Part shown: piece after piece, positions 8,027 through 15,376 of the stretch | Numbering within the stretch: position 1 is the stretch's first letter | How the letters are laid out: each line of letters opens with the position of its first letter | Assembly (NCBI GenBank): GCA_910585035.1 | Contig: CAJUEF010000031.1 | Location: 1-18,755 of the forward strand | DNA: 18,755 nucleotides | Reading direction: 5' to 3' | Origin: an uncultured Christensenellaceae bacterium | GTDB taxonomy: Bacteria; Bacillota; Clostridia; Christensenellales; MGBC116941 | Made by a program: the position numbers and the translations under genes | The notes under the pieces: generated by a model | What the model saw: the letters and a program-made list of their open reading frames with translations, nothing else | What the model was told of the DNA's origin: nothing | Databases searched by the model: none

Positions 8027-8707
8027 ATGAGTAAAATGCAAGCCTTTTTAAACGGCATTTGGAAAGAAAATCCCGTACTTGTTTTAGTCCTTGGTACCTG
8101 TCCTACGCTGGCTCTTACCTCTCAGGCAATTAACGGTATCGGCATGGGTCTTGCGGCAACTTTCGTGCTTGTGGGCTCCAATGTGGTTATATCAATGCTG
8201 CGTAACATCATTCCCGAGGATGTTCGTCTTCCGGCTTACATCGTTATTATAGCCAGCTTCGTTACAATAGTTCAGCAGGTAATAAAAGCTTATTCTCCAT
8301 CTCTTGACCAGGCTTTGGGGCTTTACATTCCGCTTATCGTTGTAAACTGTATTATTTTAGCACGCGCTGAAATGTTTGCAAATAAAAACGGCGTTGTAGC
8401 CTCCGCACTCGACGGTCTTGGCATGGGTATAGGTTTCACCCTGGTACTTCTTGTCATGGGCTCTATAAGGGAGCTTATCGGAGCAGGAACAGTTTTTGGA
8501 ATAACTATTACAGCAAACATGATTGACCCAATGACAATTCTTATTATGACTCCAGGCGGTTTCTTCGTCTTTGGCTGCCTGATTGCTCTTGCAAATAAAA
8601 TTAACAGCAGAAAAGGCAAAAAGGTTAAAACCGATTTTAGTTGTGAAACCTGTCCTTCCGCTGAAATATGCGGCGGCGGAAACACATCATCTGAGGAGGC
8701 AGAATAA
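8027..8707 (+). CDS. rnfE: Rnf complex subunit E with cysteine-rich C-terminal tail
   Basis: An integral membrane subunit of 226 residues with about six helices, homologous to NqrD. C25 in GTCPTLA and C108 in VVNCIILARAE are the conserved cysteines that, with the pair in RnfA, hold the intramembrane [2Fe-2S] centre. After the last helix comes a basic linker (about 191-203) and then a tail containing C206-x2-C209-x5-C215 followed by glycines and acidic residues. That tail is longer and more cysteine-rich than the plain form found in Proteobacteria and could bind iron or a cluster. The gene starts one base after the rnfG stop with AAGGGGGAA upstream, and its stop overlaps the rnfA start. Confidence 0.94.
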   Translation: MSKMQAFLNGIWKENPVLVLVLGTCPTLALTSQAINGIGMGLAATFVLVGSNVVISMLRNIIPEDVRLPAYIVIIASFVTIVQQVIKAYSPSLDQALGLYIPLIVVNCIILARAEMFANKNGVVASALDGLGMGIGFTLVLLVMGSIRELIGAGTVFGITITANMIDPMTILIMTPGGFFVFGCLIALANKINSRKGKKVKTDFSCETCPSAEICGGGNTSSEEAE

Positions 8708-9297
8708 TGAAAGAGATACTTATTATACTCATTAACGCTATTCTAATTGAGAATTTCGTGCTTGCCAAGTTCCTTGGCATATGTCCTTTCCTTGGAGTTT
8801 CCAAGAAGCTTGATTCCGCAGTAGGCATGAGCGGCGCCGTTATTTTCGTAATGGTTATATCCAGCGCTATTACTCACGCTATTTATACTTACCTGCTTGT
8901 GCCTAACGGTCTTGAATATTTACAGACTATCATATTCATTCTTATTATTGCTACTTTCGTTCAGATAGTTGAAATTGTTTTAAAGAAATATGTGCCTGCG
9001 CTTCACAGTGCCCTTGGCGTTTACCTGCCTCTTATTACAACCAACTGTGCAGTGCTTGGTGTTACAGTGCTTAATATTGACAAAGGCTTTGGCTTTTTTG
9101 AGGCAGTTATAAACTCCCTTGGTGCAGGTCTTGGCTTTATGCTTGCCCTTGTCCTGTTCGCCGGCGTTCGTTCCCGCCTTGAAGACAGTAAAATACCTAA
9201 GTCTTTCCAGGGGCTGCCAATAACCCTTATTGCCGCTTCTCTGGTTTCCCTGTCCTTTATGGGCTTTGCCGGAGTTGTTGAAGGCCTGTTTGGTTAA
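8707..9297 (+). CDS. rnfA: Rnf complex subunit A
   Basis: A 196-residue integral membrane protein with about six helices, homologous to NqrE. Conserved features are ENFVLAKFLGICPFLG (C26) and LITTNCAVLGV (C114); these two cysteines pair with those of RnfE to ligate the membrane-embedded [2Fe-2S] centre. The closing GFAGVVEG segment is typical. The ribosome binding site GAGGAGG (8693-8699) lies in the end of rnfE, and the start codon overlaps the rnfE stop (TAATG), so the two partner subunits are translationally coupled, consistent with their near-symmetric assembly. Confidence 0.96.
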   Translation: MKEILIILINAILIENFVLAKFLGICPFLGVSKKLDSAVGMSGAVIFVMVISSAITHAIYTYLLVPNGLEYLQTIIFILIIATFVQIVEIVLKKYVPALHSALGVYLPLITTNCAVLGVTVLNIDKGFGFFEAVINSLGAGLGFMLALVLFAGVRSRLEDSKIPKSFQGLPITLIAASLVSLSFMGFAGVVEGLFG

Positions 9298-9309
9298 GGA
9301 GGAAAAACA

Positions 9310-10104
9310 ATGTTTGAAGTATTTATTATACCGGTATCAATACTTGCGGTTTCCGGTATTGTTGTAACTGCAATCCTGTTTACGGCAGCTAAATACATGG
9401 CTGTTCCCGTTGATGAAAAACAGGAGCTTGTCCGCGAGGCTCTTCCTGGTGCTAACTGCGGAGCTTGCGGATATTCCGGCTGCGACGGTTATGCAGAAGC
9501 CGTTGCAAAAGGAGAAGCCGCACCAAATCTGTGTATACCTGCGGGAGCTGCAGGGGGAGAAAAGATTGCAGAAATTATGGGCTTATCCTTTGAAGGCGTT
9601 GACGCTAAAAAGGCGTTTGTAAAATGTCATGGCACTTGTGATAAAACCCATGATAAAATGGAATATGTAGGTGTTGACACCTGTGAAGCCTGCAGTATGC
9701 TTTACGGCGGCAACAGCAGCTGCGATTATGGCTGTCTTGGCTTTGGTGATTGTGCAGCAGCATGCGCTTTTGGCGCCATTACAATTAAAGACGGTATTGC
9801 ACACGTAAATAAAGACCTTTGCACAGGCTGCGAAGCTTGTACTGCAGTATGCCCTAAGCATATTATTGAAATGATGCCTGAAAACCAAAAGGTCAAGGTT
9901 GCGTGCAGCAGCAAGGCTATGCCAAAGGCTGCAATGCAGTCCTGCAAGGTTTCATGTATCGCATGTAAAAAGTGCGAACGCTCCTGCGAGTTTGACGCTA
10001 TACACGTTAATGACTTTCTTGCAAAAATTGACCCTGAAAAGTGTACTGCTTGCGGTAAGTGCGTTGAAGCCTGCCCTAATAATTGTATAACTCAGGGCTG
10101 GTAA
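9310..10104 (+). CDS. rnfB: Rnf complex subunit B, polyferredoxin
   Basis: RnfB accepts electrons from reduced ferredoxin and feeds them into Rnf. The 264-residue protein has one N-terminal membrane helix (about residues 5-30), then the Fe-S domain with CGACGYSGCDGY...C (about 50-76), a cysteine-rich middle region (CHGTC, CEAC, CDYGCLGFGDC) and ferredoxin-type motifs CTGCEACTAVCPK, CIACKKCERSCE and CTACGKCVEACP near the C-terminus. This multi-cluster layout is that of clostridial RnfB. AAGGAGG directly after the rnfA stop precedes the ATG. It is the last gene of the operon, followed 60 bp later by a strong hairpin terminator. Confidence 0.96.
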   Translation: MFEVFIIPVSILAVSGIVVTAILFTAAKYMAVPVDEKQELVREALPGANCGACGYSGCDGYAEAVAKGEAAPNLCIPAGAAGGEKIAEIMGLSFEGVDAKKAFVKCHGTCDKTHDKMEYVGVDTCEACSMLYGGNSSCDYGCLGFGDCAAACAFGAITIKDGIAHVNKDLCTGCEACTAVCPKHIIEMMPENQKVKVACSSKAMPKAAMQSCKVSCIACKKCERSCEFDAIHVNDFLAKIDPEKCTACGKCVEACPNNCITQGW

Positions 10105-10109
10105 TATGT

Positions 10110-10150
10110 TTTATTCTTCTTTTCTTTTAAAAAAGAAAAGAAGCAAAAGA
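10110..10150. repeat. T-rich palindromic repeat, copy 1 (inverted orientation)
   Basis: CTTCTTTTCTTTT (10116-10128) and its exact complement at 10131-10143 form a 13-bp palindrome with a two-base centre. The right-hand flank, read on the minus strand, gives GTTTTCTTTTGCTTCTTTT, matching copies 2 and 3 apart from one missing T. Confidence 0.6.
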
Positions 10151-10164
10151 AAACTGATAAATAA

Positions 10165-10200
10165 AAAATCCCATTCTAAAACAGAATGGGATTTTATTAT
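10165..10200 (+). terminator. Intrinsic terminator of the rnf operon
   Basis: A 13-bp perfect stem (10165-10177 with 10183-10195) around an AAAAC loop; the stem core is TCCCATTCT. The descending arm ends in TTTT and is followed by ATTATATATTT. Being nearly symmetrical it might also work on the opposite strand. Confidence 0.85.
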
Positions 10201-10462
10201 ATATTTGATAAATCATAAAATACACTGCTTTCAATCTTTATTAATCATTTTCCTACTCTCTATCATTATACTTTTTTATAAAATCTTTAATTATTATTCT
10301 CCCCTGCCCGTTTAAATATCTCATTTTTTTATCACAAATTTTTTAAATTCATAATAAGTATTTTCGTCCAACCTCACTATATTTTTTTATCAGCCATATT
10401 TATCACCTAATTTAAATTATAAGTTAAAATGTATTAAAAATTATGGAAAGCTGACATATTAC

Positions 10463-10505
10463 AATATGGTTTTCTTTTTGCTTCTTTTTATTTCAAGAAA
10501 AGAAG
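10463..10505. repeat. T-rich palindromic repeat, copy 2
   Basis: The first 27 bases (10463-10489) match 10611-10637 at 26 positions. CTTCTTTT (10481-10488) pairs with AAAAGAAG (10498-10505) across a 9-base loop. It sits just upstream of the TTGACA of the gpmI promoter. Confidence 0.6.
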
Positions 10506-10513
10506 ATTTCCGG

Positions 10514-10547
10514 TTGACATTTTCCTTATAAAGATGGATACTATAAT
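10514..10547 (+). promoter_or_regulatory. Putative promoter of gpmI
   Basis: A perfect TTGACA at 10514-10519 is followed at 17 bases by GATACT (10537-10542) and, overlapping it, a perfect TATAAT at 10542-10547 that is 22 bases away. One of the two -10 options is probably used. The leader to the gpmI start would be about 130-140 bases and includes repeat copy 3. Confidence 0.5.
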
Positions 10548-10610
10548 ATAAAACAAAATTTTATAGCCAAATAAGCCTTTTCCTTTTTTGGTAATTAGAT
10601 GCTCCCACTT

Positions 10611-10660
10611 AATATGGTTTTCTTTTTGTTTCTTTTTCTTTTTTCTAAAAGAAAAAGAAA
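10611..10660. repeat. T-rich palindromic repeat, copy 3, in the gpmI leader
   Basis: Starts with the same 27-base unit as copy 2 (one mismatch). TTTCTTTTTCTTTT (10629-10642) pairs perfectly with 10647-10660 around a four-base loop. In RNA this would be a 14-bp hairpin ending 15 bases before the GAGGT ribosome binding site of gpmI. Confidence 0.6.
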
Positions 10661-10686
10661 AAAGGTAAAAAAAGCGAGGTAAAATT

Positions 10687-12189
10687 ATGACATACGGATT
10701 AATTATATTGGATGGCTTTGGCAAGGCGTGCGACCCTGACAAGAGCGCAATAGATAAAGCAAACACGCCTTTTATAGACAGCCTGTTTAAAATCTATCCA
10801 AACACACTTATAAATGCCAGCGGAGAGGCCGTTGGGCTGCCCGCAGGACAAATGGGCAACAGCGAAGTCGGTCACTTAAATATCGGCTCAGGAAGAATAG
10901 TATACCAGGAGCTGCTGCGAATAGGCAATTCAATTAAAGACGGCAGCTTTAATAACGTTGCAGAATTTAGAGATATAATTGAAAAAACAAAGAGCGCAGG
11001 AAAAACTCTGCACATTTTCGGACTTTTGTCTGACGGCGGTGTACACAGTCACATAAGCCATATATTTGCCCTTTTGGATTTGGCAAAATCCATGGGCTTA
11101 AAGGATGTTGTCGTTCACTGTTTTATGGATGGCAGAGATGTAAGCCCAACAAGCGGCACCGGCTATATAAACCAGCTTCAGGAACACATGAATAAAACAA
11201 GCGTAGGAAAAATAGGCGCCGTTATCGGTCGTTATTACGCTATGGACAGGGATAACCGCTGGGAGCGGGTGCAAATAGCTTATGACGCTCTTACCCTTGG
11301 TGAGGGCGAGAAAACCAATAGGCCCTGGGATGTTATAAAGCAAAGATATGGTGACGGCGAAACCGATGAATTTTTAAAACCAATAATATGCAGTGATGCT
11401 AAAGTACAAAACGGTGACGGTATTATATTTGCCAATTTCCGTCCTGACAGGGCAAGGGAGCTTACAAGAGCTTTTACCCAGCCAGATTTTGACGGCTTTA
11501 AAAAGAAAGCGCAGGTAAATGTAAACTTCGTATCCATGACCCAGTATGACAAAAACTTTACAAATATACCTGTTGCCTTTAAACCAGAACGCCTTAAAAA
11601 TACCTTTGGGGAATATTTAAGCAGTCTTGGATTAAAGCAGCTTAGAATTGCTGAAACGGAAAAGTATGCCCATGTAACCTTTTTCTTTAACGGCGGAGTT
11701 GAGCAGCCAAATTCAGGTGAAGACAGGCAGCTTATTCCCTCTCCAAAAGTAGCAACCTATGATTTGCAGCCGGAAATGAGCGCATATACCGTTGCAAAAA
11801 AAGCATCGGAGCTGCTGCCTGGTTACGACGTTATGATACTTAATTTTGCCAATCCCGATATGGTTGGTCACACAGGTGATATGAATGCGGCAATTAAAGC
11901 TGTAGAAGCCGTGGATAAATGTCTTGAAACCGTTGTAAATTCAATACTTGCCACAGGCGGAAAATGTATAATAACCGCTGATCACGGCAATGCTGATATT
12001 ATGGAGGATGAAAAGGGAAACCCGTTTACTGCTCATACTACCAACCTTGTGCCCTTTATCACCGTTGGCTGCAAAGATATAAAGTTACATGATAACGGCA
12101 GATTATGCGACGTGGTTCCTACTCTTCTAGACATGATGAATATTCCGCTTCCAAAGGAAATGACGGGAAAAAGCTTAATAATTAATTAA
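10687..12189 (+). CDS. gpmI: 2,3-bisphosphoglycerate-independent phosphoglycerate mutase
   Basis: Interconverts 3- and 2-phosphoglycerate in glycolysis and gluconeogenesis using two Mn2+ ions and a phosphoserine intermediate. The 500-residue protein has the family's usual length. Visible are the metal-binding D9 in LIILDGFG, the catalytic serine S59 in QMGNSEVGHLNIGSGR, LLSDGGVHSH, MDGRDVSPTSG, GRYYAMDRDNRWERV, FRPDRARELTR, the ATYDLQPEMSA segment, NFANPDMVGHTG and the metal-binding TADHGNADIM. GAGGT at 10676-10680 lies 6 bases ahead of the ATG. It stands between the rnf operon and secG with its own promoter; in many Firmicutes it sits after pgk/tpi instead, so this is a separate location. 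Confidence 0.96.
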   Translation: MTYGLIILDGFGKACDPDKSAIDKANTPFIDSLFKIYPNTLINASGEAVGLPAGQMGNSEVGHLNIGSGRIVYQELLRIGNSIKDGSFNNVAEFRDIIEKTKSAGKTLHIFGLLSDGGVHSHISHIFALLDLAKSMGLKDVVVHCFMDGRDVSPTSGTGYINQLQEHMNKTSVGKIGAVIGRYYAMDRDNRWERVQIAYDALTLGEGEKTNRPWDVIKQRYGDGETDEFLKPIICSDAKVQNGDGIIFANFRPDRARELTRAFTQPDFDGFKKKAQVNVNFVSMTQYDKNFTNIPVAFKPERLKNTFGEYLSSLGLKQLRIAETEKYAHVTFFFNGGVEQPNSGEDRQLIPSPKVATYDLQPEMSAYTVAKKASELLPGYDVMILNFANPDMVGHTGDMNAAIKAVEAVDKCLETVVNSILATGGKCIITADHGNADIMEDEKGNPFTAHTTNLVPFITVGCKDIKLHDNGRLCDVVPTLLDMMNIPLPKEMTGKSLIIN

Positions 12190-12204
12190 AATTAAATTTT
12201 GCCC

Positions 12205-12233
12205 TTGTAATTATAGCTTGTATTTGGTATAAT
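12205..12233 (+). promoter_or_regulatory. Promoter of secG (and perhaps rnr-smpB)
   Basis: TTGTAA at 12205-12210, 17-base spacer, perfect TATAAT at 12228-12233, with an extended -10 TG at 12225-12226. This is the best sigma-A promoter match in the window. The leader would be about 30 bases. Confidence 0.75.
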
Positions 12234-12268
12234 TAATGGTACTTTGAGGTTGGAGGTATACCATTACT

Positions 12269-12511
12269 ATGTTAATGAACGTTTTAAGAGTAGTGTTGGT
12301 TTTAATATCATTAGTGCTGATTGTTGTGTGCACTATCATAAGTTCAAAAAACCAGGCGGATGCCGGAAGCGCTTTCGGCGGCGCTTCATCGGATAACTAT
12401 TTCAGCAAGAATAAAAGTGCTAGTAAAGATGTGCAGCTGAACATGGTTATGAAAGTATTTTCTATATTATTGGTTATTTTGTCTGTTGTGATGGTCATGA
12501 TACAGGGTTAA
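12269..12511 (+). CDS. secG: Preprotein translocase subunit SecG
   Basis: An 80-residue protein with two membrane helices (about residues 4-25 and 60-78) joined by a glycine/serine/asparagine-rich loop containing DAGSAFGGASSDNYFSKNK, the hallmark of SecG. It is the small accessory subunit of the SecYEG channel. The ATG at 12269 is 11 bases from the GGAGG at 12252-12256; a second in-frame ATG at 12275 is further still, so the longer form is preferred although the spacing is loose. A hairpin terminator follows directly. Position upstream of rnr and smpB is the usual arrangement in Firmicutes. Confidence 0.9.
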   Translation: MLMNVLRVVLVLISLVLIVVCTIISSKNQADAGSAFGGASSDNYFSKNKSASKDVQLNMVMKVFSILLVILSVVMVMIQG

Positions 12512-12521
12512 ATAAACTTGT

Positions 12522-12557
12522 AAAAGCACTACGAAATATGTAGTGCTTTTTATTTTA
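12522..12557 (+). terminator. Intrinsic terminator or attenuator between secG and rnr
   Basis: AAAAGCACTAC (12522-12532) pairs perfectly with 12540-12550 around a 7-base loop; the right arm ends in TTTT followed by TATTTTAT. No separate good promoter for rnr is seen, so it may be partial, reducing rather than stopping rnr expression. Confidence 0.8.
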
Positions 12558-12595
12558 TAACAAAAATATTGTGGAGGATAACACCGTTTTTTATA

Positions 12596-14638
12596 ATGAA
12601 AGACATTTTAGATATTATAAAGCGTCAGGGCAAAGCCCTTTCAATAGAAGAATTACAAGAGCTTACAGGAATAACGGAAAATGAGCTTATCCCCGTTATT
12701 CAAGGCCATATGGCGTCTTTTAATTTAATGCAGTTTAAAGGAAAATATGCGCTGCCAAAGCAAATGGGGCTTTATGTAGGCAGAATTTCCTGCCATGTAA
12801 AAGGCTTTGCATTTTTAATTCAAGAGGATGAGGACATCTTCATTGCCGGCAAAGATATAGGCTATGCCATGAACGGCGATATAGTTGCCGTCCGCCTGCA
12901 TAGCGGCGTACGCAAAGGACACAGCAAGGAAGGTTATGTAGCTGATATTATCAGCAGAAGTACAGATACTATAATCGGCACTGTAGAAAAAATTGCCGGC
13001 CGCTTTAGATTAATCCCAAGGGATAAAAAGATTCAATATGACATAGTTGTAGATAATATAGGCGAAGCAGTCTTAGGCGATGTAGTTGTCGGTACCATAA
13101 CAAAATATCCCGGCAAAAAATCCGGTATTTGCGTAAATGTAATTAAAGTATTGGGACAGGCTGGTGATGGCAAAATAGATATAGAGTGTGCCATCGCCGG
13201 CTTTGGTATACCTACTGAGTTTAAAAAATCTACTCTTAAGGAAGCAAAAGAAATCCCGTCTAAAGTAACAGAAATTGGTGACAGGCTGGACCTTAGAAGT
13301 GAGCTTACAATTACTATTGATGGTGATGATTCCAAAGATTTCGACGATGCAGTAAGTCTTGATGTTAAGGATGATTATTATATCCTTAAAGTCCATATTG
13401 CCGATGTATCTCATTATGTTAAACCTAACACTTCTCTGGATAGAGATGCTTATCTTAGGGGCAACAGCGTGTATTTCCCGGGCAGCGTTATTCCCATGCT
13501 TCCAAAAGAACTTAGCAACGGCATATGTTCTCTTAATGAAGGCGTGGACAGATACGCTCTTTCATGTATAATGAAAGTAGATTTTAACGGCAAAGTTTTT
13601 GAAGAACATATTACAAAAACCGTTATTAATTCCAGCCACCGCATGACCTATGCAAATGTAAACCGCATTCTTGCCGGGGATATGAATGTCCGTCAGGAAT
13701 ACAGGGACATAGTCCCAATGATTGAGCATATGAATGAGCTTCGTCAAATCCTTTTAAATAACCGTATACGTTCAGGCAGTCTGGAATTTGACATTCCCGA
13801 GGCAGGCTTTGTGCTGGACAAAAGCGGCAAAGTAAAAGATGTAGTTTTAAGAGAACGGGGAAACAGCGAGCGCATAATTGAAGAGTTTATGCTGCTGGCA
13901 AACAAAACTGTCTGTGAATATATGATAAACAGTGGAATTCCATGTGCATATAGAGTGCACGAAGAACCAACAGGAGAAAAGCTGGACACATTTGCCGCCT
14001 TTGTAAACGCCTTTGGCTATAAGCTGAGCAAACAAAATATTACGCCAAAAAAGATGCAGCAGCTTTTAAACAAAGTTAAGGGAGAACCTATTGAAAATGC
14101 CGTTTCAATAATTATGTTAAGAACCCTGCAAAAAGCGAGATATTCCAGTATAAATCATCATCACTTTGGTTTGGCGTTTACTAATTATTGCCACTTTACC
14201 TCCCCTATCCGCAGATACGCCGATTTAATAGTTCATCGAATTATATCAGATTATTTGGAGGGCAGGTTTACGAATATTCCAAATCTTGAGGGAATATGCT
14301 CCCATATAAGTGAAACAGAAAAAACAGCTATGGATGCTGAAATGAAAATAGACGATCTTTATAAATGCCAATACCTTAAAGACTATGTTGGCTGTGAATA
14401 TGATGGAATAATAAGCGGTATGAACAATAGCGGGTTTTACGTTATGCTTCCAAACACTTGTGAAGGTATGGTACGTCTTGCTGATATTAAGGGAGATTAC
14501 TATATTTTTAATGAAAAGCTGTTCCACATTATAGGAGAACGTACAAGACGCATGTTTAAAATGGGAGACAAGGTGAAGGTAGTTATTTCTGCGGTAAACG
14601 AAGAGCTTTGCCAGGTAGATATGCAGTTGATTTCATAG
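12596..14638 (+). CDS. rnr: Ribonuclease R
   Basis: A 3'-5' exoribonuclease that degrades structured RNA and works with tmRNA-SmpB on stalled messages. The 680-residue protein has an N-terminal winged helix (about 1-60), OB cold-shock domains, the RNB catalytic domain with the metal-binding cluster IDGDDSKDFDDAVSL (D242, D248, D250, D251), the downstream CHFTSPIRRYADLIVHR signature, and a C-terminal S1 domain (about 598-680). It lacks the long basic tail of enterobacterial RNase R. I place the start at the ATG at 12596, which fits the family N-terminus, but the only strong ribosome binding site, GGAGG at 12573-12577, is 18 bases away; an in-frame TTG at 12569 overlaps it and cannot use it. 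smpB and ssrA follow. Confidence 0.93.
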   Translation: MKDILDIIKRQGKALSIEELQELTGITENELIPVIQGHMASFNLMQFKGKYALPKQMGLYVGRISCHVKGFAFLIQEDEDIFIAGKDIGYAMNGDIVAVRLHSGVRKGHSKEGYVADIISRSTDTIIGTVEKIAGRFRLIPRDKKIQYDIVVDNIGEAVLGDVVVGTITKYPGKKSGICVNVIKVLGQAGDGKIDIECAIAGFGIPTEFKKSTLKEAKEIPSKVTEIGDRLDLRSELTITIDGDDSKDFDDAVSLDVKDDYYILKVHIADVSHYVKPNTSLDRDAYLRGNSVYFPGSVIPMLPKELSNGICSLNEGVDRYALSCIMKVDFNGKVFEEHITKTVINSSHRMTYANVNRILAGDMNVRQEYRDIVPMIEHMNELRQILLNNRIRSGSLEFDIPEAGFVLDKSGKVKDVVLRERGNSERIIEEFMLLANKTVCEYMINSGIPCAYRVHEEPTGEKLDTFAAFVNAFGYKLSKQNITPKKMQQLLNKVKGEPIENAVSIIMLRTLQKARYSSINHHHFGLAFTNYCHFTSPIRRYADLIVHRIISDYLEGRFTNIPNLEGICSHISETEKTAMDAEMKIDDLYKCQYLKDYVGCEYDGIISGMNNSGFYVMLPNTCEGMVRLADIKGDYYIFNEKLFHIIGERTRRMFKMGDKVKVVISAVNEELCQVDMQLIS

Positions 14639-14656
14639 CTGCAAATGTAGTATAAT
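14627..14656 (+). promoter_or_regulatory. Possible internal promoter for smpB
   Basis: TTGATT (14627-14632) overlaps the end of rnr and is 18 bases from a perfect TATAAT (14651-14656). The smpB ribosome binding site begins 25 bases later. Confidence 0.45.
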
Positions 14657-14693
14657 GTAACACACGCCATAATTCATGGCAGGAGGATACCTT

Positions 14694-15149
14694 ATGGGGA
14701 TAAAACAAATTGCCCAAAATAAAAAAGCATATCACGACTATTTTATTGAGGATAAATATGAAGCCGGAATTGAGCTTAGCGGCACTGAAGTAAAATCCAT
14801 GCGTATGGGCAAAGTGAATATTAAAGATAGCTATATAAACTATAGAAATGGCGAAATGTTTATCTTTGGCATGCATATAAGCCCCTATGAAAAGGGTAAT
14901 ATATTTAATAAAGATCCTATTCGCACCCGTAGACTTCTGCTTCACAAAAGAGAAATAAACAAAATATTTGGGCTTATGCAAAGACAAGGGTATACCGTTG
15001 TGCCTACTTCATGCTATTTTAAAGACAGTCTTGTTAAAGTAGAAATTGCCTTAGCAAAAGGTAAAAAGCTCTATGACAAACGTGATACAGAAGCAAAAAA
15101 GAGCGCAGATAGGGATATGAGCAGAGCTCTTCGGGAAAGAAACAGATAG
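14694..15149 (+). CDS. smpB: tmRNA-binding protein SmpB
   Basis: SmpB carries alanyl-tmRNA to stalled ribosomes for trans-translation. The 151-residue protein has the full family pattern: MGIKQIAQNKKAYHDYFIED, EAGIELSGTEVKSMR, VNIKDSY, GMHISPYEKGN, the HKREINK region, GYTVVPTSCYFKD, VEIALAKGKKLYDKR and the basic C-terminal tail that reads the empty mRNA channel. AGGAGG at 14681-14686 is 7 bases ahead of the ATG at 14694; the in-frame ATG at 14676 lies upstream of that site and is rejected. Its RNA partner ssrA lies 306 bp downstream on the same strand. Confidence 0.95.
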   Translation: MGIKQIAQNKKAYHDYFIEDKYEAGIELSGTEVKSMRMGKVNIKDSYINYRNGEMFIFGMHISPYEKGNIFNKDPIRTRRLLLHKREINKIFGLMQRQGYTVVPTSCYFKDSLVKVEIALAKGKKLYDKRDTEAKKSADRDMSRALRERNR

Positions 15150-15239
15150 CTTATTTAAAATGTAATGCTCAATGTATCATAACAACCATAAGCTATAAAT
15201 GTATTTAAGTTACTGAAAAAATACAAAAAAGAAATACAC

Positions 15240-15248
15240 TGGTATAAT
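15240..15248 (+). promoter_or_regulatory. Candidate extended -10 promoter for ssrA precursor
   Basis: TGGTATAAT gives a perfect -10 with a TG extension, but no good -35 lies 16-18 bases upstream. If used, the precursor leader would be about 205 bases. A weaker alternative is TATAAA at 15428-15433, closer to the mature 5' end. Confidence 0.35.
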
Positions 15249-15348
15249 TAAAAAAGCTTCAACTTTTGTAGATAAAAAAGTGGTAAAGCGTTACTTCAGT
15301 TTTAGTTAACAAAATACACTTTACACAGTTCAGACATATACAACTATA

Positions 15349-15376
15349 CCTTATAAAACCTAAAGGTTTTATAAGG
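15349..15376. repeat. Perfect palindrome in the ssrA leader
   Basis: CCTTATAAAACCT (15349-15361) and its exact complement (15364-15376) are separated by two bases. It is not followed by a U-run on either strand, so it is not a standard terminator. It could be an RNA hairpin in the tmRNA precursor or a DNA operator. Confidence 0.55.

Larger units (their letters stand above)
10105..10686. other. 582-bp intergenic region with repeats, terminator and gpmI promoter
   Basis: Very AT-rich gap between rnfB and gpmI. It contains three T-rich palindromic repeats (near 10116, 10463 and 10611), the rnf operon terminator (10165-10200) and a promoter near 10514-10547. A 70-codon open frame at 10106-10315 has lysine/phenylalanine/isoleucine-rich low-complexity content and spans the terminator, so I do not regard it as a gene. 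Between about 10200 and 10460 I see nothing beyond AT-rich sequence. Confidence 0.7.

Noticed and set aside
8642..8704. RnfE tail considered as a fused NqrM-type domain
   Set aside because: Only three cysteines in a C-x2-C-x5-C pattern and no membrane anchor of its own; NqrM, as I recall it, has a different four-cysteine spacing.
10106..10315. Plus-strand open frame of 69 codons after rnfB
   Set aside because: It overlaps the rnf terminator and palindrome copy 1, has no ribosome binding site, and encodes low-complexity Lys/Ile/Phe-rich sequence.
10110..10660. Repeats considered as a CRISPR array
   Set aside because: Copies are unevenly spaced (over 100 to 300 bases), in mixed orientation, and not separated by unique short spacers; no cas genes.
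10548..10686. gpmI leader considered as a riboswitch
   Set aside because: Apart from the repeat hairpin it is AT-rich and contains no recognisable conserved riboswitch core.
15146..15196. 9-bp inverted repeat after smpB considered as terminator
   Set aside because: Loop of 33 bases and no U-run; too weak to support.
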